Shown piece by piece: positions 42,296-50,359 of a stretch of DNA of 64,000 bases. The stretch spans positions 172,188 to 236,187 of the forward strand of contig NZ_JAIZAP010000003.1 of the NCBI RefSeq assembly GCF_020404745.1, given 5' to 3'. The notes beneath the pieces were generated by a model, which ran no database searches, was not told the DNA's origin, and was given only the letters and a program-made list of their open reading frames with translations. Source of the DNA: Aquibacillus saliphilus (GTDB lineage Bacteria > Bacillota > Bacilli > Bacillales > Amphibacillaceae). Positions within the stretch are counted from its first letter, which is position 1; every line of letters starts with the position of its first letter. The translations under genes were made by a program, and so were the position numbers.

Positions 42296-44806
42296 TTAGA
42301 ATGATGTATCGACAGAAACAAACTCCTCAGATTCCCCCATATCGTTATATGTTACCACATGAATTCTTGTTCCATAAATAGCATCACGTGACAAGGTGAA
42401 CTGCATATCGGAACCCGTCACACCGAAACCAGTAAATATCCCCAGTCTCTCATTATCAATATTTGACCAATATACTAAGTATCCAAAGATATCTGATTCA
42501 TCTTCCGCTTTACCAATTCTGAACGTAATTTCATCATTATCAACAGTATATTCTATAAACGAAGGTCCATACTTCGGTAAAATAATTTCCCTTACTGTAA
42601 CATTAAATGCCGTAGAAGCTAACAATTCTTCAGCATAGTATAGATTCAATGTGATGGTAGCCTCACCAGGATTAACTCCCTCAAACCTTATCCAATCATC
42701 CATATTCTCTACTTTCACTGAATCACCACTACTTATTGCCTCAATGCGATACATTTGACCATAAAAGTCGACCTCTTCTCCGAATGGATCAATGAAAATG
42801 CCAGATAACTCCAAACCAAAATAGTCATTCTCTATCACTTGGCGATTATTCAATTTCCTACGAATAGAATATGCCTGATAGTCGTCGATAGGAGTATATA
42901 CGGAAACATGAGATAAACCAAAATTATTTTTAGAAAAAACTAGAATCCCTTTTGCTTCATTAGGTATTTCTATACCCTCTGGTAAAATATAATGAATGTC
43001 TTTACCAGTCTTTTCAAGAATCGCGATTGATTCACCAAGTTTCTGCCTTTGTTCATCTGCCCAGAAAAGCACATAGTTAGTCAAATAAGTTTCATCTTCT
43101 GCTTTTGTAATCATTATTTCAGGAACTATTTCATTATATAAAGGATTAGTATCAATAAACTCAACTGCATCAGCAGTTTCCGATGGAATACTCATAACAA
43201 CTTTGATATTAAACGCTTTAACTATCGCATCATTTTCTAGTCTAACTTTAAATAGTAATTTAGTTTCACCAGGGCGAATAGGAGTAACTTGTAATTGTGA
43301 ATCTTCTATACTTACAGTTGCAACCTTTAAATCGTCCACTTGAACGGTTGCTTCAATCCTCTCATCTATGGCATATAAATCAATTAAATCAATGTTCTCT
43401 ACTCCTTCTGATAAATCAAGGGAATCGAAGGCCAATGTTTCTAAGTAATCCTCTATCTCCTGTATTAACCCAGCTTTTTCCTCTTCTCGCTGACGCTCTT
43501 CTTCCTCTCGTTGATTCGAAGGACGCTCTAGTTCAGGTCGTGGTGATTGTGGCATCGGTCTAACTATTTCAGGTTGTGATGGGCTCTCTCTTTCTCTCTC
43601 CTGGGTTCGTTCCTGATTGCTTAATTGTTCAAAATATCTTTTCTCTGCCTCCTGAGCAGCTCGTTCCTGTGCTAAGCGATTTTCTTCCCTTTGTTGTTCT
43701 ATTCTTTGTTGGAGTTGCTCTTGTAGTCTCTTCTTTTCTTTCAGTCTTTCCTCTTCAAACATTTCCTCCAGTTGCCTATCAGTTAGCTGATTTTCCAATA
43801 CTAACTGATGCAGCGCAATATCTCTATTCATGTCAATACGATGTCGCTCATCTTCAACCATACTATTATAAGGATCCACTAATAATCGGACTTCTTCTAG
43901 AGTAATATTTCCTCTTTCAATAGATTGATTAAGAATATATTCATACAGCATGTTTGTGTTTTCTTTTAAGCTATCAAAATCTTCATCCGTAGTTAATCCA
44001 TATTCTCCCCTAAGAGATTGGTTACTATTTAATAATTCCAATAATCTTTCATTCTCTTCATCAATTTTCGTTTTATTCTCTATAAAACTCGCTAAAATAG
44101 AATGATCCAAATCCATTACAAGGTCCCCTGTTGAAATAGCCCCAGGATGTGTGTCATTCCGGTCTTCAGCAGGTACTCTCAATTGCTGGGATGGTAACAC
44201 GTTTGTAAATCTATCCGGTTCTGGAATAGAAGATGTCCTCACGATGCCAGAAGCGACAAATAGACTAGTCTCCCCTGTTTCTTGATCTATAGAAATTAAA
44301 AAATGTGTACCTATTGGATGATATTGAAAATCATTTATATTCACAAAATACGCTTCGTGTTCTCCCATATGATATACCAACCCGAAATGTTGATTCATTT
44401 CAATATGAACACCTTTTTCGGCATCCATTATTTTAGTCATTTCTATAGATGAATTCTCACCAATCATAAACACATCTTGTGAATTCAATTCACCCTTAGC
44501 TACAGAATCTTCTTTCGTTTTGATTATATCGCCTGGATATATTTGTATTTCATTTGTTTCAATTGTTTCTTGCTCATCTCTTACAATAATGACTTCCCCG
44601 TTAATAACATTTAATGTAATGATCGCATTACTATCCAACTCAGTTTCTTCACTTTCAATTAACTGTTCTGCACTAGTACTATCCAATTCTCCAACATCTT
44701 CTACTGAATCATTCGCCTCTTCTTTAGGTGAAAAAAATCCATTTGATATCATTACAATGGTAATCATGAGTACAATGAAAGAACCTACTAAAATATACTT
44801 TTTCAT
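42296..44806 (-). CDS. FecR-domain surface protein with coiled coil and Ig-like domains
   Basis: 836 residues. N-terminal membrane anchor or signal (YILVGSFIVLMITIVMIS, about 4-21), then a FecR-like beta-domain (about 60-190: LNVINGEVIIVRDEQETIE, IYPGDIIKTKEDS, IGTHFLISIDQETGE, LFVASGIV), a helical region (about 235-340), a Gln/Glu/Arg-rich coiled coil (about 345-450) and a C-terminal part of about 380 residues with repeated beta-domains (INDFY-type cores such as TLNLYYAEELLASTAFNVT). In Gram-negatives FecR is an anti-sigma regulator, but in Firmicutes FecR domains occur in surface proteins of unknown role. It diverges from the pseudo-hydrolase/SARP fusion across 414 bp and could be its target. 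AGGAGG precedes the ATG. Confidence 0.8.
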   Translation of the reverse strand: MKKYILVGSFIVLMITIVMISNGFFSPKEEANDSVEDVGELDSTSAEQLIESEETELDSNAIITLNVINGEVIIVRDEQETIETNEIQIYPGDIIKTKEDSVAKGELNSQDVFMIGENSSIEMTKIMDAEKGVHIEMNQHFGLVYHMGEHEAYFVNINDFQYHPIGTHFLISIDQETGETSLFVASGIVRTSSIPEPDRFTNVLPSQQLRVPAEDRNDTHPGAISTGDLVMDLDHSILASFIENKTKIDEENERLLELLNSNQSLRGEYGLTTDEDFDSLKENTNMLYEYILNQSIERGNITLEEVRLLVDPYNSMVEDERHRIDMNRDIALHQLVLENQLTDRQLEEMFEEERLKEKKRLQEQLQQRIEQQREENRLAQERAAQEAEKRYFEQLSNQERTQERERESPSQPEIVRPMPQSPRPELERPSNQREEEERQREEEKAGLIQEIEDYLETLAFDSLDLSEGVENIDLIDLYAIDERIEATVQVDDLKVATVSIEDSQLQVTPIRPGETKLLFKVRLENDAIVKAFNIKVVMSIPSETADAVEFIDTNPLYNEIVPEIMITKAEDETYLTNYVLFWADEQRQKLGESIAILEKTGKDIHYILPEGIEIPNEAKGILVFSKNNFGLSHVSVYTPIDDYQAYSIRRKLNNRQVIENDYFGLELSGIFIDPFGEEVDFYGQMYRIEAISSGDSVKVENMDDWIRFEGVNPGEATITLNLYYAEELLASTAFNVTVREIILPKYGPSFIEYTVDNDEITFRIGKAEDESDIFGYLVYWSNIDNERLGIFTGFGVTGSDMQFTLSRDAIYGTRIHVVTYNDMGESEEFVSVDTSF

Positions 44807-45220
44807 ACGTGCCTCCTTATAAAATAAAAAAATCTATTTGTCCATGAAAAAAATTGACTATTTTTACTAGTAGTTAATTTACTTTTAGGCATTGTGAATG
44901 GCTTTTATCTGCGTTATCTGTTGGCTATACGAGCCTTGACTTACAGTTAAATATTACCCGTCTTAATCTCACCATGGGAAAAGTAGAAACCGGTGTCGCT
45001 ACCAGTACCAGACTGAATACGATAGCTAACTAGCAATGGTATTATTACATTCCTTTCTGTTTCATTGTATTTAAAGTCTTCTACCTACTGCTAGTTCATT
45101 ATAATTAATCAGGGGTAACAAAACGGTAACAAAAAGAAGGAAAATAAGTATTATTGTCGAAATAGTAAATCATTATTGTCGAAATAGAATGGAACGACTA
45201 TGTAAACAGGAGGAGAAAAC
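44807..45220. other. Divergent regulatory region with two sets of direct repeats
   Basis: No gene is seen. GGTAACAAAA occurs at 45114-45123 and 45125-45134 (11-bp period). ATTATTGTCGAAATAG occurs at 45150-45165 and 45172-45187 (22-bp period). Both periods are whole helical turns and match the repeat spacing known for SARP activator sites. A likely -10 (TAGAAT, 45185-45190) overlaps the second repeat set; another candidate is TATTAT at 45149-45154. No similar repeat was noticed close to the FecR gene. Confidence 0.6.
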
Positions 45221-46621
45221 ATGCCTTTAGAACCAGTAAATGGATATAACATGCATTACGAGTGGATTGATAATAGGAGTGGGAGTAAGGAAGTACTTTT
45301 GCTCATTCACGGACTCGCACTTGATTCCTCATGCTGGGGGCGTTTTATTGAATTACTTGTTACAGATTTCTCCATTGTACAGTACGATATTCGAGGGCAT
45401 GGACATAGTCATTATGAAGAGGCGCCGATAACATGGGACGTTTTGTGTGAGGATTTAAATAGACTCATTACAAGGTTAGAGCTAACAGAAGTCCATATAG
45501 TCGCATTTGGTTATGGAACACATGTAGCTGTGAAGTACGCCCGCGCGTATCCCGATTATGTCAAAGCCCTTACACTCATGTCACTTCCGTATATGTCGAC
45601 AAATAATACGCACTCTTATTTAGCTCGACACGTATTTCCACATATGAAAGAAACGCTGGAAGCGGGGCATCCCCACTTTCTCCAGCAGTATGAAGAACTG
45701 TTAAAAGGATATACGACACTTGGTCCGGATAATTTAGATCTTAGACATTATTTCCAAGTATTGCTCGGCTACCCAGAAGGGCATTTTTCTAACATGGTTG
45801 AGCTAACATCTAATTCAGCACTGCTTCTAGAACTTGCAGATCTATCGTGTCCGGTCCTGCTATTAACAGGCGAATTGAATAAGACAAGTCCGAATTCATT
45901 TCTTAATGCAAGTTCTTTTCTATTGCAAAACAGCACGCTTATAACCGTGCCCAATGCATCGTTTCTTCTATTTATAGAGCAACCTGAACTAGTGGCGGAA
46001 TGGATCAGGTTATTTGCAACACGGATAAGTGTTGATAATTTCTCCCGAAAAGACTCACAACAGTTTATACAAATGGTATTTCAGCCAGAAGAGCAAATAG
46101 AATCGCGAAGAGTTCCCATTCTTGACATTCATCTATTACACAAATTCAGTGTCAGTATTGATTCAATTCCAATTGAATCCGGTTGGAATCAGCGCCACGC
46201 CAAGAGACTACTTACTTATTTAGCCTTTCACCCGGTAACGACACGCGATATATTGTGTGAAGAGCTTTTTCCCCACCTTACTCAGGACAAAGCAAAAGCA
46301 AATTTGAAGGTATGTCTTCATTATTTGGCAAAATTGCTACGGCATCCTATCGAATCTATGAATGGATTATTGTCTCAACAAGGAACCGTTTCAATCCAAT
46401 ATAAAATCAAATGTGATTTAGTCGACTTTGTTGCCATTGTCCGTCAAGCATGTCTCGAAAAAGACCCGACGATTCGATACAAGTTGTGCAAGCAGTTACC
46501 ACCCTCTATTCCCGAAACCATATTAGTAGACAACTACGATGATTGGGCAGTGTCGTTGCGTCATCAAATCGATGCGCAGTTAAGTCACTTGAGTGAATGG
46601 ATGGAAATGCAATTATTTTGA
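45221..46621 (+). CDS. Catalytically dead alpha/beta-hydrolase fused to SARP-like DNA-binding domain
   Basis: 466 residues. Residues 1-265 follow the alpha/beta-hydrolase fold: LLLIHGLALDSSCWGRF, QYDIRGHGHSHY, VHIVAFGYGTHVAVKYA, PVLLLTGELNKTSP and LITVPNASFLLFIEQPE. The nucleophile position (GxSxG) is Gly97, the acid position is Asn220 and the His position is Phe248, so all three triad residues are lost and the domain cannot be a normal esterase. Residues 300-466 resemble the winged-helix and BTAD parts of SARP regulators: HAKRLLTYLAFHPVTTRDIL, KANLKVCLHYLAKLLRH. It probably senses a small ligand in the old active-site pocket. AGGAGG precedes the ATG. Direct repeats upstream suggest autoregulation, and the divergent FecR-domain gene is a candidate target. 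Confidence 0.8.
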   Translation: MPLEPVNGYNMHYEWIDNRSGSKEVLLLIHGLALDSSCWGRFIELLVTDFSIVQYDIRGHGHSHYEEAPITWDVLCEDLNRLITRLELTEVHIVAFGYGTHVAVKYARAYPDYVKALTLMSLPYMSTNNTHSYLARHVFPHMKETLEAGHPHFLQQYEELLKGYTTLGPDNLDLRHYFQVLLGYPEGHFSNMVELTSNSALLLELADLSCPVLLLTGELNKTSPNSFLNASSFLLQNSTLITVPNASFLLFIEQPELVAEWIRLFATRISVDNFSRKDSQQFIQMVFQPEEQIESRRVPILDIHLLHKFSVSIDSIPIESGWNQRHAKRLLTYLAFHPVTTRDILCEELFPHLTQDKAKANLKVCLHYLAKLLRHPIESMNGLLSQQGTVSIQYKIKCDLVDFVAIVRQACLEKDPTIRYKLCKQLPPSIPETILVDNYDDWAVSLRHQIDAQLSHLSEWMEMQLF

Positions 46622-46653
46622 GAATCATCTTCATATTTGCATATTGATTCTAA

Positions 46654-46848
46654 AATATAATCGTTTTTATTTACTCCATAAAATTTCAAAATAAAGATGA
46701 GTCATTTTATTATGATAAAGCCATTGTTTTTGAGTTTTGGGATGGAACAAAGCTTTGTTTTTTTGCCTTATTTGATAGAGGATTTGAAGTAACTATTGAT
46801 ACGTTAAAATTAAATAACCTTCTAAAAAATTGTTCTGAACGTATTTAA
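46654..46848 (+). pseudogene. Coding fragment of unknown origin
   Basis: An open frame without a usable start reads KFQNKDESFYYDKAIVFEF, WDGTKLCFFALFDRGFEVT, IDTLKLNNLLKNCSERI and stop. Composition looks like real protein, but no family is recognised. The stretch lies at the left edge of the prophage remnant; 46849-47000 shows nothing more. Confidence 0.35.
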
Positions 46849-46999
46849 GTAAATAAAAACAAGTATAGATATAATAGAGCAAATATTGTTGTTAGCTTCA
46901 TAGACTTTCCAGGTTGTGAACCTCTAAAGCCAAGAAAAGAAAGAAGTTGAGTAAATCTTGTACTCATCTGATGGGACTTTCAATAATTAACAGCTCGCT

Positions 47000-47185
47000 A
47001 GTAATACATAGAACAAAAGCACAGGCGCCTTGCTCACCACCGACAAGCTTAAGACAAGCCTCGGCGTGACGTTCTTTGCCACAGAGAGGATTGATTTAAG
47101 ACCTCGAGGTGGTAGGCGCCGGATCTGGACGCGGCTAACATTGTCAAAAAATTATCCACACGAAACCAATTTTATAATTTCCTAA
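47000..47185. repeat. Interspersed repeat, copy 1
   Basis: Blocks CAGGCGCCTTGCTCACC, GTTCTTTGCCACAGAGAGG, ATTGATTTAAGACCTC, AGGCGCCGGATCTGGAC and ATTATCCACA recur in the same order at 63000-63175. Elements built from these blocks are common between genes in halotolerant Bacillaceae, as far as I recall. It contains a DnaA box (TTATCCACA). Confidence 0.7.
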
Positions 47186-47212
47186 GCTAAGAAAAAGCAC
47201 CTCAATAGGTGC

Positions 47213-47575
47213 TTACTCTATTCCAAATACACTTTTAAGTTGTAATTTAGCGTATTCTTTGATTACGTCTAGTGGTACAGAGCCAATTTCAAGACCTTTA
47301 GCTTTAATACCTGCCTTCGTTTTTTGCCATATACTATTATCCTTAATTGAATCTAAAAACTCATGACCGTCCCATGTTAACGAAGCCATTAACCACATCG
47401 GAGAATTATCTGCCCACTTAGTATTGTTATCAACATATTCAGCTTGATCTAATATTTTCAGGTGGTAAGCGACTACTTCCCTATTCCAATCCTCCGGTAT
47501 TACAAGTTCTTGTCTATCATTAGTACTTTCTATTAACAACAACAATTCCCTGACTAATTCCATATCTCTTTCCAA
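47213..47575 (-). CDS. DUF2513-family phage protein
   Basis: 120 residues: MERDMELVRELLLLIES, VVAYHLKILDQAEYV, ASLTWDGHEFLDSIKDNSIW and KTKAGIKAKGLEI. This is DUF2513, a winged-helix-like family found in prophages and ICEs, role unknown. The start is TTG at 47575 with GGGAGG eight bases upstream; an ATG four codons on is less well placed. It is the left-most recognisable gene of the prophage remnant, followed by a short hairpin (AAGCACCT/AGGTGCTT) that ends it. Confidence 0.8.
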   Translation of the reverse strand: MERDMELVRELLLLIESTNDRQELVIPEDWNREVVAYHLKILDQAEYVDNNTKWADNSPMWLMASLTWDGHEFLDSIKDNSIWQKTKAGIKAKGLEIGSVPLDVIKEYAKLQLKSVFGIE

Positions 47576-47637
47576 TCACATAACCTCCCTTCTCACCAAT
47601 TCCAACAAAAAGTATGGGTTTTCCTTGTGTATTTAAA

Positions 47638-47859
47638 CTATTTTTCAGAAGCCATGCCCCTAATAATTTTATACTTTTCATCACAATCTTTACAGTCACA
47701 ACTAACATCTGATTCTCTAAAGCCAGGGATATCGTCTTTTTCGTATATAACGACACCCTTTCCACAAGGACATTTAAATTCTTCTCTGATTATTCGACCA
47801 CTTCCTGCGCCATAACCTGGATGAGGTGTTGAACTACTATCTATTAATTCTAAATTCAC
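47638..47859 (-). CDS. Small zinc-ribbon protein
   Basis: 73 residues from a GTG at 47859, chosen because AGGAGGG lies six bases upstream. It has four or five Cys in two knuckles, FKCPCGKGVV and DVSCDCKDCDEKYKI, a probable zinc site, in a basic C-terminal half. The N-terminal half (STPHPGYGAGSGRIIREE) looks flexible. Function unknown; small zinc-ribbon genes of this sort are usual in phage lysogeny and early regions. Confidence 0.65.
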   Translation of the reverse strand: MNLELIDSSSTPHPGYGAGSGRIIREEFKCPCGKGVVIYEKDDIPGFRESDVSCDCKDCDEKYKIIRGMASEK

Positions 47860-47908
47860 AATAATCCCTCCTATCAAACTATTTCGACAAAAAGGAAGTA
47901 ATTTCCTG

Positions 47909-48118
47909 TTAACTTATTAAAACAGTTTGGTACCAAATATAAGCACCAATTAAGGAACTTATAGCTATAATAAATTGTTTCAATTTTGAGGGAATAGGAA
48001 TAAATCGGAATATAATAGCAACTAATAATGATGCGATAAACATGTATAATCCTAACAATACAATTTTTAAGGCTAGCCCATTCATTGAGTCTTGTACTGA
48101 TTTAGTAACTATATCCAT
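47909..48118 (-). CDS. Small two-helix membrane protein
   Basis: 69 residues from the ATG at 48118 (GGTG six bases upstream; a longer frame to 48193 lacks a ribosome site). Two membrane helices: IVLLGLYMFIASLLVAIIF and FIIAISSLIGAYIWYQTVL, joined by RFIPIPSKLKQ. No family is recognised. It lies in the prophage remnant. Confidence 0.55.
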   Translation of the reverse strand: MDIVTKSVQDSMNGLALKIVLLGLYMFIASLLVAIIFRFIPIPSKLKQFIIAISSLIGAYIWYQTVLIS

Positions 48119-48304
48119 ATCTTCACCAACTTTCCATGAAGACATTATACTACATAAAGAGACACCAGAAAGGGTGTCCCTACTATCTAACATATTTAGA
48201 CTATATCCAGCAATAGAACTTCGTTCTTAATTACTAACTCTCTCTAGATAAGTGCTCTATTAGACCACCTCATCAAATTTAAAATTGTTAATGTTTACTT
48301 TGAA

Positions 48305-48985
48305 TTAAATTGCCATTTCTTTAATAACTTGGATGTAAATTTCAACTAGACGTTTTTCTTCAGCGATGACATCTAGCTTATTTATTTTTTGAACATATGA
48401 TTTGGACATGCCTTGCGCTATCACTCGTTCTTTACGGTTGTTTAGTCTGATTTCCAACCTGCAACCTGCGCGCTTTTCAAAACGTTCATACGATAGGTTG
48501 ATAACACTTCGATATGGCTCAACACCTGTCCAATTCCTAACAATCTTTTTTAGGATAACAGTCACTTTTCCTCGCCAATCGACGTTATTTAATGAAACAA
48601 TGTTTGATATGTTGCTAACTTCGCCTTCCAGTTGAGATACTCACTTATCTTGTTGGACCAATTGATTAATGGTTCCTTGTAGTATTTCTAATTGTGATTT
48701 AGGTTATTCGACCTGATAAGAACCTGTTTTTCTAATAGAAGGAAGTACTTCATGAGTCACCCATCTTTTAAATTGTTTCGCTTCTGGTTTTCTGCTCCCA
48801 AGAATTAATGAGTAAAGACCAGGTTCATTTACAAATACAACATTTGAGGTTCGATTCGTTTCACCTTGCGTTAAACGCAAAGTAGTTTTTTCGTCATCAT
48901 CTAAACGTTGTGAAACAGCACTTGAAGAAAGAGCTAAAACATCGCAAACATTTTTGTTAGTTGATTCATTTGTTTCTCCTCCTTA
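48305..48985 (-). pseudogene. Phage antirepressor (BRO-N type), broken by stops and a frameshift
   Basis: N-terminal BRO domain in one frame: VCDVLALSSSAVSQRLDDD, EKTTLRLTQGETNRT, VVFVNEPGLYSLILGSRKP, FKRWVTHEVLPSIRKTG; then stops near 48705 and 48650; then the C-terminal domain VDWRGKVTVILKKIVRNW, GVEPYRSVINLSYERFEKR, AEEKRLVEIYIQVIKEMAI. The start region (MNQLTKMF) is out of frame. The last 86 residues are still open (48305-48565). It would have antagonised the phage repressor. Confidence 0.8.
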
Positions 48986-49040
48986 TAGGAAATTTTTCCC
49001 TTTCTGTCGAATGATATATACATGAAAGGGGGTGAAGCTA

Positions 49041-49205
49041 GTGTCTGACTATAAAAAACCTGGTACAGATAACCAACCACCTGGAAAATACGTAGAAGTT
49101 GGTCCTCGCGGCGGTGAAGTTCCTAAAGCTAGAGAGGTAAAGATAGACCGCGGTGATCGATTACCGCCCACTCAAGAAAAAGGTCGTAATTGGAAAAAGA
49201 AGTGA
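49041..49205 (+). CDS. YjzC-family small protein
   Basis: 54 residues from a GTG preceded by AAGGGGGTG: MSDYKKPGTDNQPPGKYVEV, GPRGGEVPKAREVKIDRG, DRLPPTQEKGRNWKKK. The order P-G-x-YVE-x-G, then K-I-D-x-GDRLPPT and the basic end match the YjzC family of small Bacillus proteins, whose role is unknown. It is intact and on the opposite strand to the surrounding broken phage genes. A hairpin (AGCCATTG/CAATGGCT, 49216-49237) follows. Confidence 0.75.
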   Translation: MSDYKKPGTDNQPPGKYVEVGPRGGEVPKAREVKIDRGDRLPPTQEKGRNWKKK

Positions 49206-49215
49206 TTTTTCAAGT

Positions 49216-49237
49216 AGCCATTGTTAACGCAATGGCT
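49216..49237. terminator. Hairpin after the YjzC-family gene
   Basis: AGCCATTG (49216-49223) and CAATGGCT (49230-49237) form a perfect 8-bp stem with a 6-base loop; a T-rich tract follows only after ten bases. Confidence 0.5.
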
Positions 49238-49238
49238 T

Positions 49239-49358
49239 CTATAACTCAATTTTCTTTTTTAAAAAACACCAATTAAACCAAAGGAATTTTAGTTGGAACC
49301 ACGCTTCTGCATATTAAATTCCGTTTTCTTCGTATTTTGTGATGTAGTGATGAAACAT
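49239..49358 (-). pseudogene. Small phage gene with internal stop
   Basis: ATG at 49358 behind AAGGAGG: MFHHYITKYEENGI, TAA, then YAEAWFQLKFLWFNWCFLKKKIEL in two parts and stop. The codon after the stop continues the same frame, so one substitution (probably AAA to TAA) ended the gene. The family is a short phage early protein of unknown function. Confidence 0.55.
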
Positions 49359-49370
49359 TTGATTACCTCC

Positions 49371-49517
49371 TTAGATATAAGTTTGAATTTCAAGTAGCTT
49401 TAGTAGATCTTGAGCTGCATCTTCTTTGGTGTAGTTGGAATCTGTTTCTAAATCGTTAGCAATTCGTAACACTTCAATTGTTGAGATTGAGCGTTCTAAC
49501 AATTCAGCAGTTTCTAT
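49371..49517 (-). pseudogene. Small phage gene with start codon changed to ATA
   Basis: 48 codons: I-ETAELLERSISTIEVLRI, ANDLETDSNYTKEDAAQDL, LKLLEIQTYI. The frame begins directly after the stop of the upstream gene (TAA-ATA), with GGAGG eight bases before, so TAAATG has apparently become TAAATA. A TTG five codons on could still serve. Helical, acidic, unknown function. Confidence 0.55.
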
Positions 49518-49753
49518 TTAGATCGCCTCCTTCGTTGCGGTTTTAGCAACGTATTTGTTAAAAAAATCTAAAATCTTGTAATTTAATGTTTTTGCCAAAA
49601 TAGGCAACTGGTCTGCTTTAAATGAAATGTTCCATTTTCATATTTCATATAAGTTGAACCGTTCTTTAAACCTAGGTAACTCGCCATTTCTTGTAAGGTA
49701 ATCCCTAATTCAATTCGCCTGTTCTTGATGTAATTTAAATTTAAAGTTTGCAT
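49518..49753 (-). pseudogene. Cro-like phage repressor (XRE helix-turn-helix), frameshifted
   Basis: ATG at 49753 behind AAAGGAGG: NYIKNRRIELGITLQEMAS, YLGLKNGSTYMKYENGTFHL, then a one-base loss; the next frame continues ADQLPILAKTLNYKILDFF and NKYVAKTATKEAI. It is the divergent partner of the repressor gene at 49918, as in lambda-type immunity regions. Confidence 0.75.
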
Positions 49754-49770
49754 TTTCAACCTCCTTTAAT

Positions 49771-49873
49771 TTCTATTTTAGAAACGTTGTATTTTTGTAA
49801 TACATCGTTATTTTATAAATATCAATACGTTAGCGTTTCTTTTTTAGAAATAACCATTTTTTCCATTTTGGAA
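49771..49873. promoter_or_regulatory. Prophage immunity operators O1-O3
   Basis: Three 13-bp palindromes with one consensus lie between the divergent cro-like and repressor genes: TTCTATTTTAGAA (49771-49783), TTCTTTTTTAGAA (49837-49849) and TTCCATTTTGGAA (49861-49873). A weaker fourth, TGCTAATATAGAA, is at 49891-49903. Confidence 0.7.
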
Positions 49874-49917
49874 ACGTGATACTATTGTGTTGCTAATATA
49901 GAAAGTGGTGAGTTTCC

Positions 49918-50352
49918 ATGTCTATAGGAAAAAGAATTGTTAAATTACGAGAAACAAAAGGGTGGAGTCAAAGAGAACTATCACGACGGGTTGATTTGAA
50001 TCCTAGTGTAATGAATAGAATTGAATTAGGCGACCGACCGATCAAGGACCATGAACTATATAAATTTGCAGATGTCCTTGAAGTAACTGCTGATTATCTT
50101 TTAAGTAGAACGGATGATCCTGGACCTAAGTCATCGAAAAAAGAATTAACAGAAAAAGATGAAAAAGACATATCGAAACGTATTGGGAAAATGAAAGAAG
50201 ATCTACAAAATTGAGACGGTCTTAGTTTCTCTGGAGAACCAATGAGTGAAGAGGCGATTGAATCTCTTTTAGAAGCAATTGAATATGCAGAACGTCAAAC
50301 AAAGAGAATCAACAAAAAATACATTCCTAAAAAATACAGAGAAGATAACTAA
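49918..50352 (+). pseudogene. Phage repressor (CI/ImmR type) truncated by an in-frame stop
   Basis: The first 98 codons encode an XRE helix-turn-helix repressor: RIVKLRETKGWSQRELSRR, VDLNPSVMNRIELGDRPIK, YKFADVLEVTADYLLSRTDD. TGA at 50212 stops it, but the same frame continues with DGLSFSGEPMSEEAIESLL, EAIEYAERQTKRINKKYIP, KKYREDN to 50352, the usual repressor tail. The shortened 98-residue protein may still bind the operators at 49771-49873 but lacks the part normally used for oligomerisation or for cleavage by ImmA. The gene overlaps no other; the broken metallopeptidase gene follows. Confidence 0.75.
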
Positions 50353-50359
50353 ATGGGGT

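Noticed and set aside
43297..43905. Two plus-strand frames opposite the FecR-domain gene
   Set aside because: Composition follows the Gln/Arg-rich coiled coil on the other strand; no start signals.
45769..45954. Minus-strand frame opposite the hydrolase fusion
   Set aside because: Shadow of the coding strand without ribosome site.
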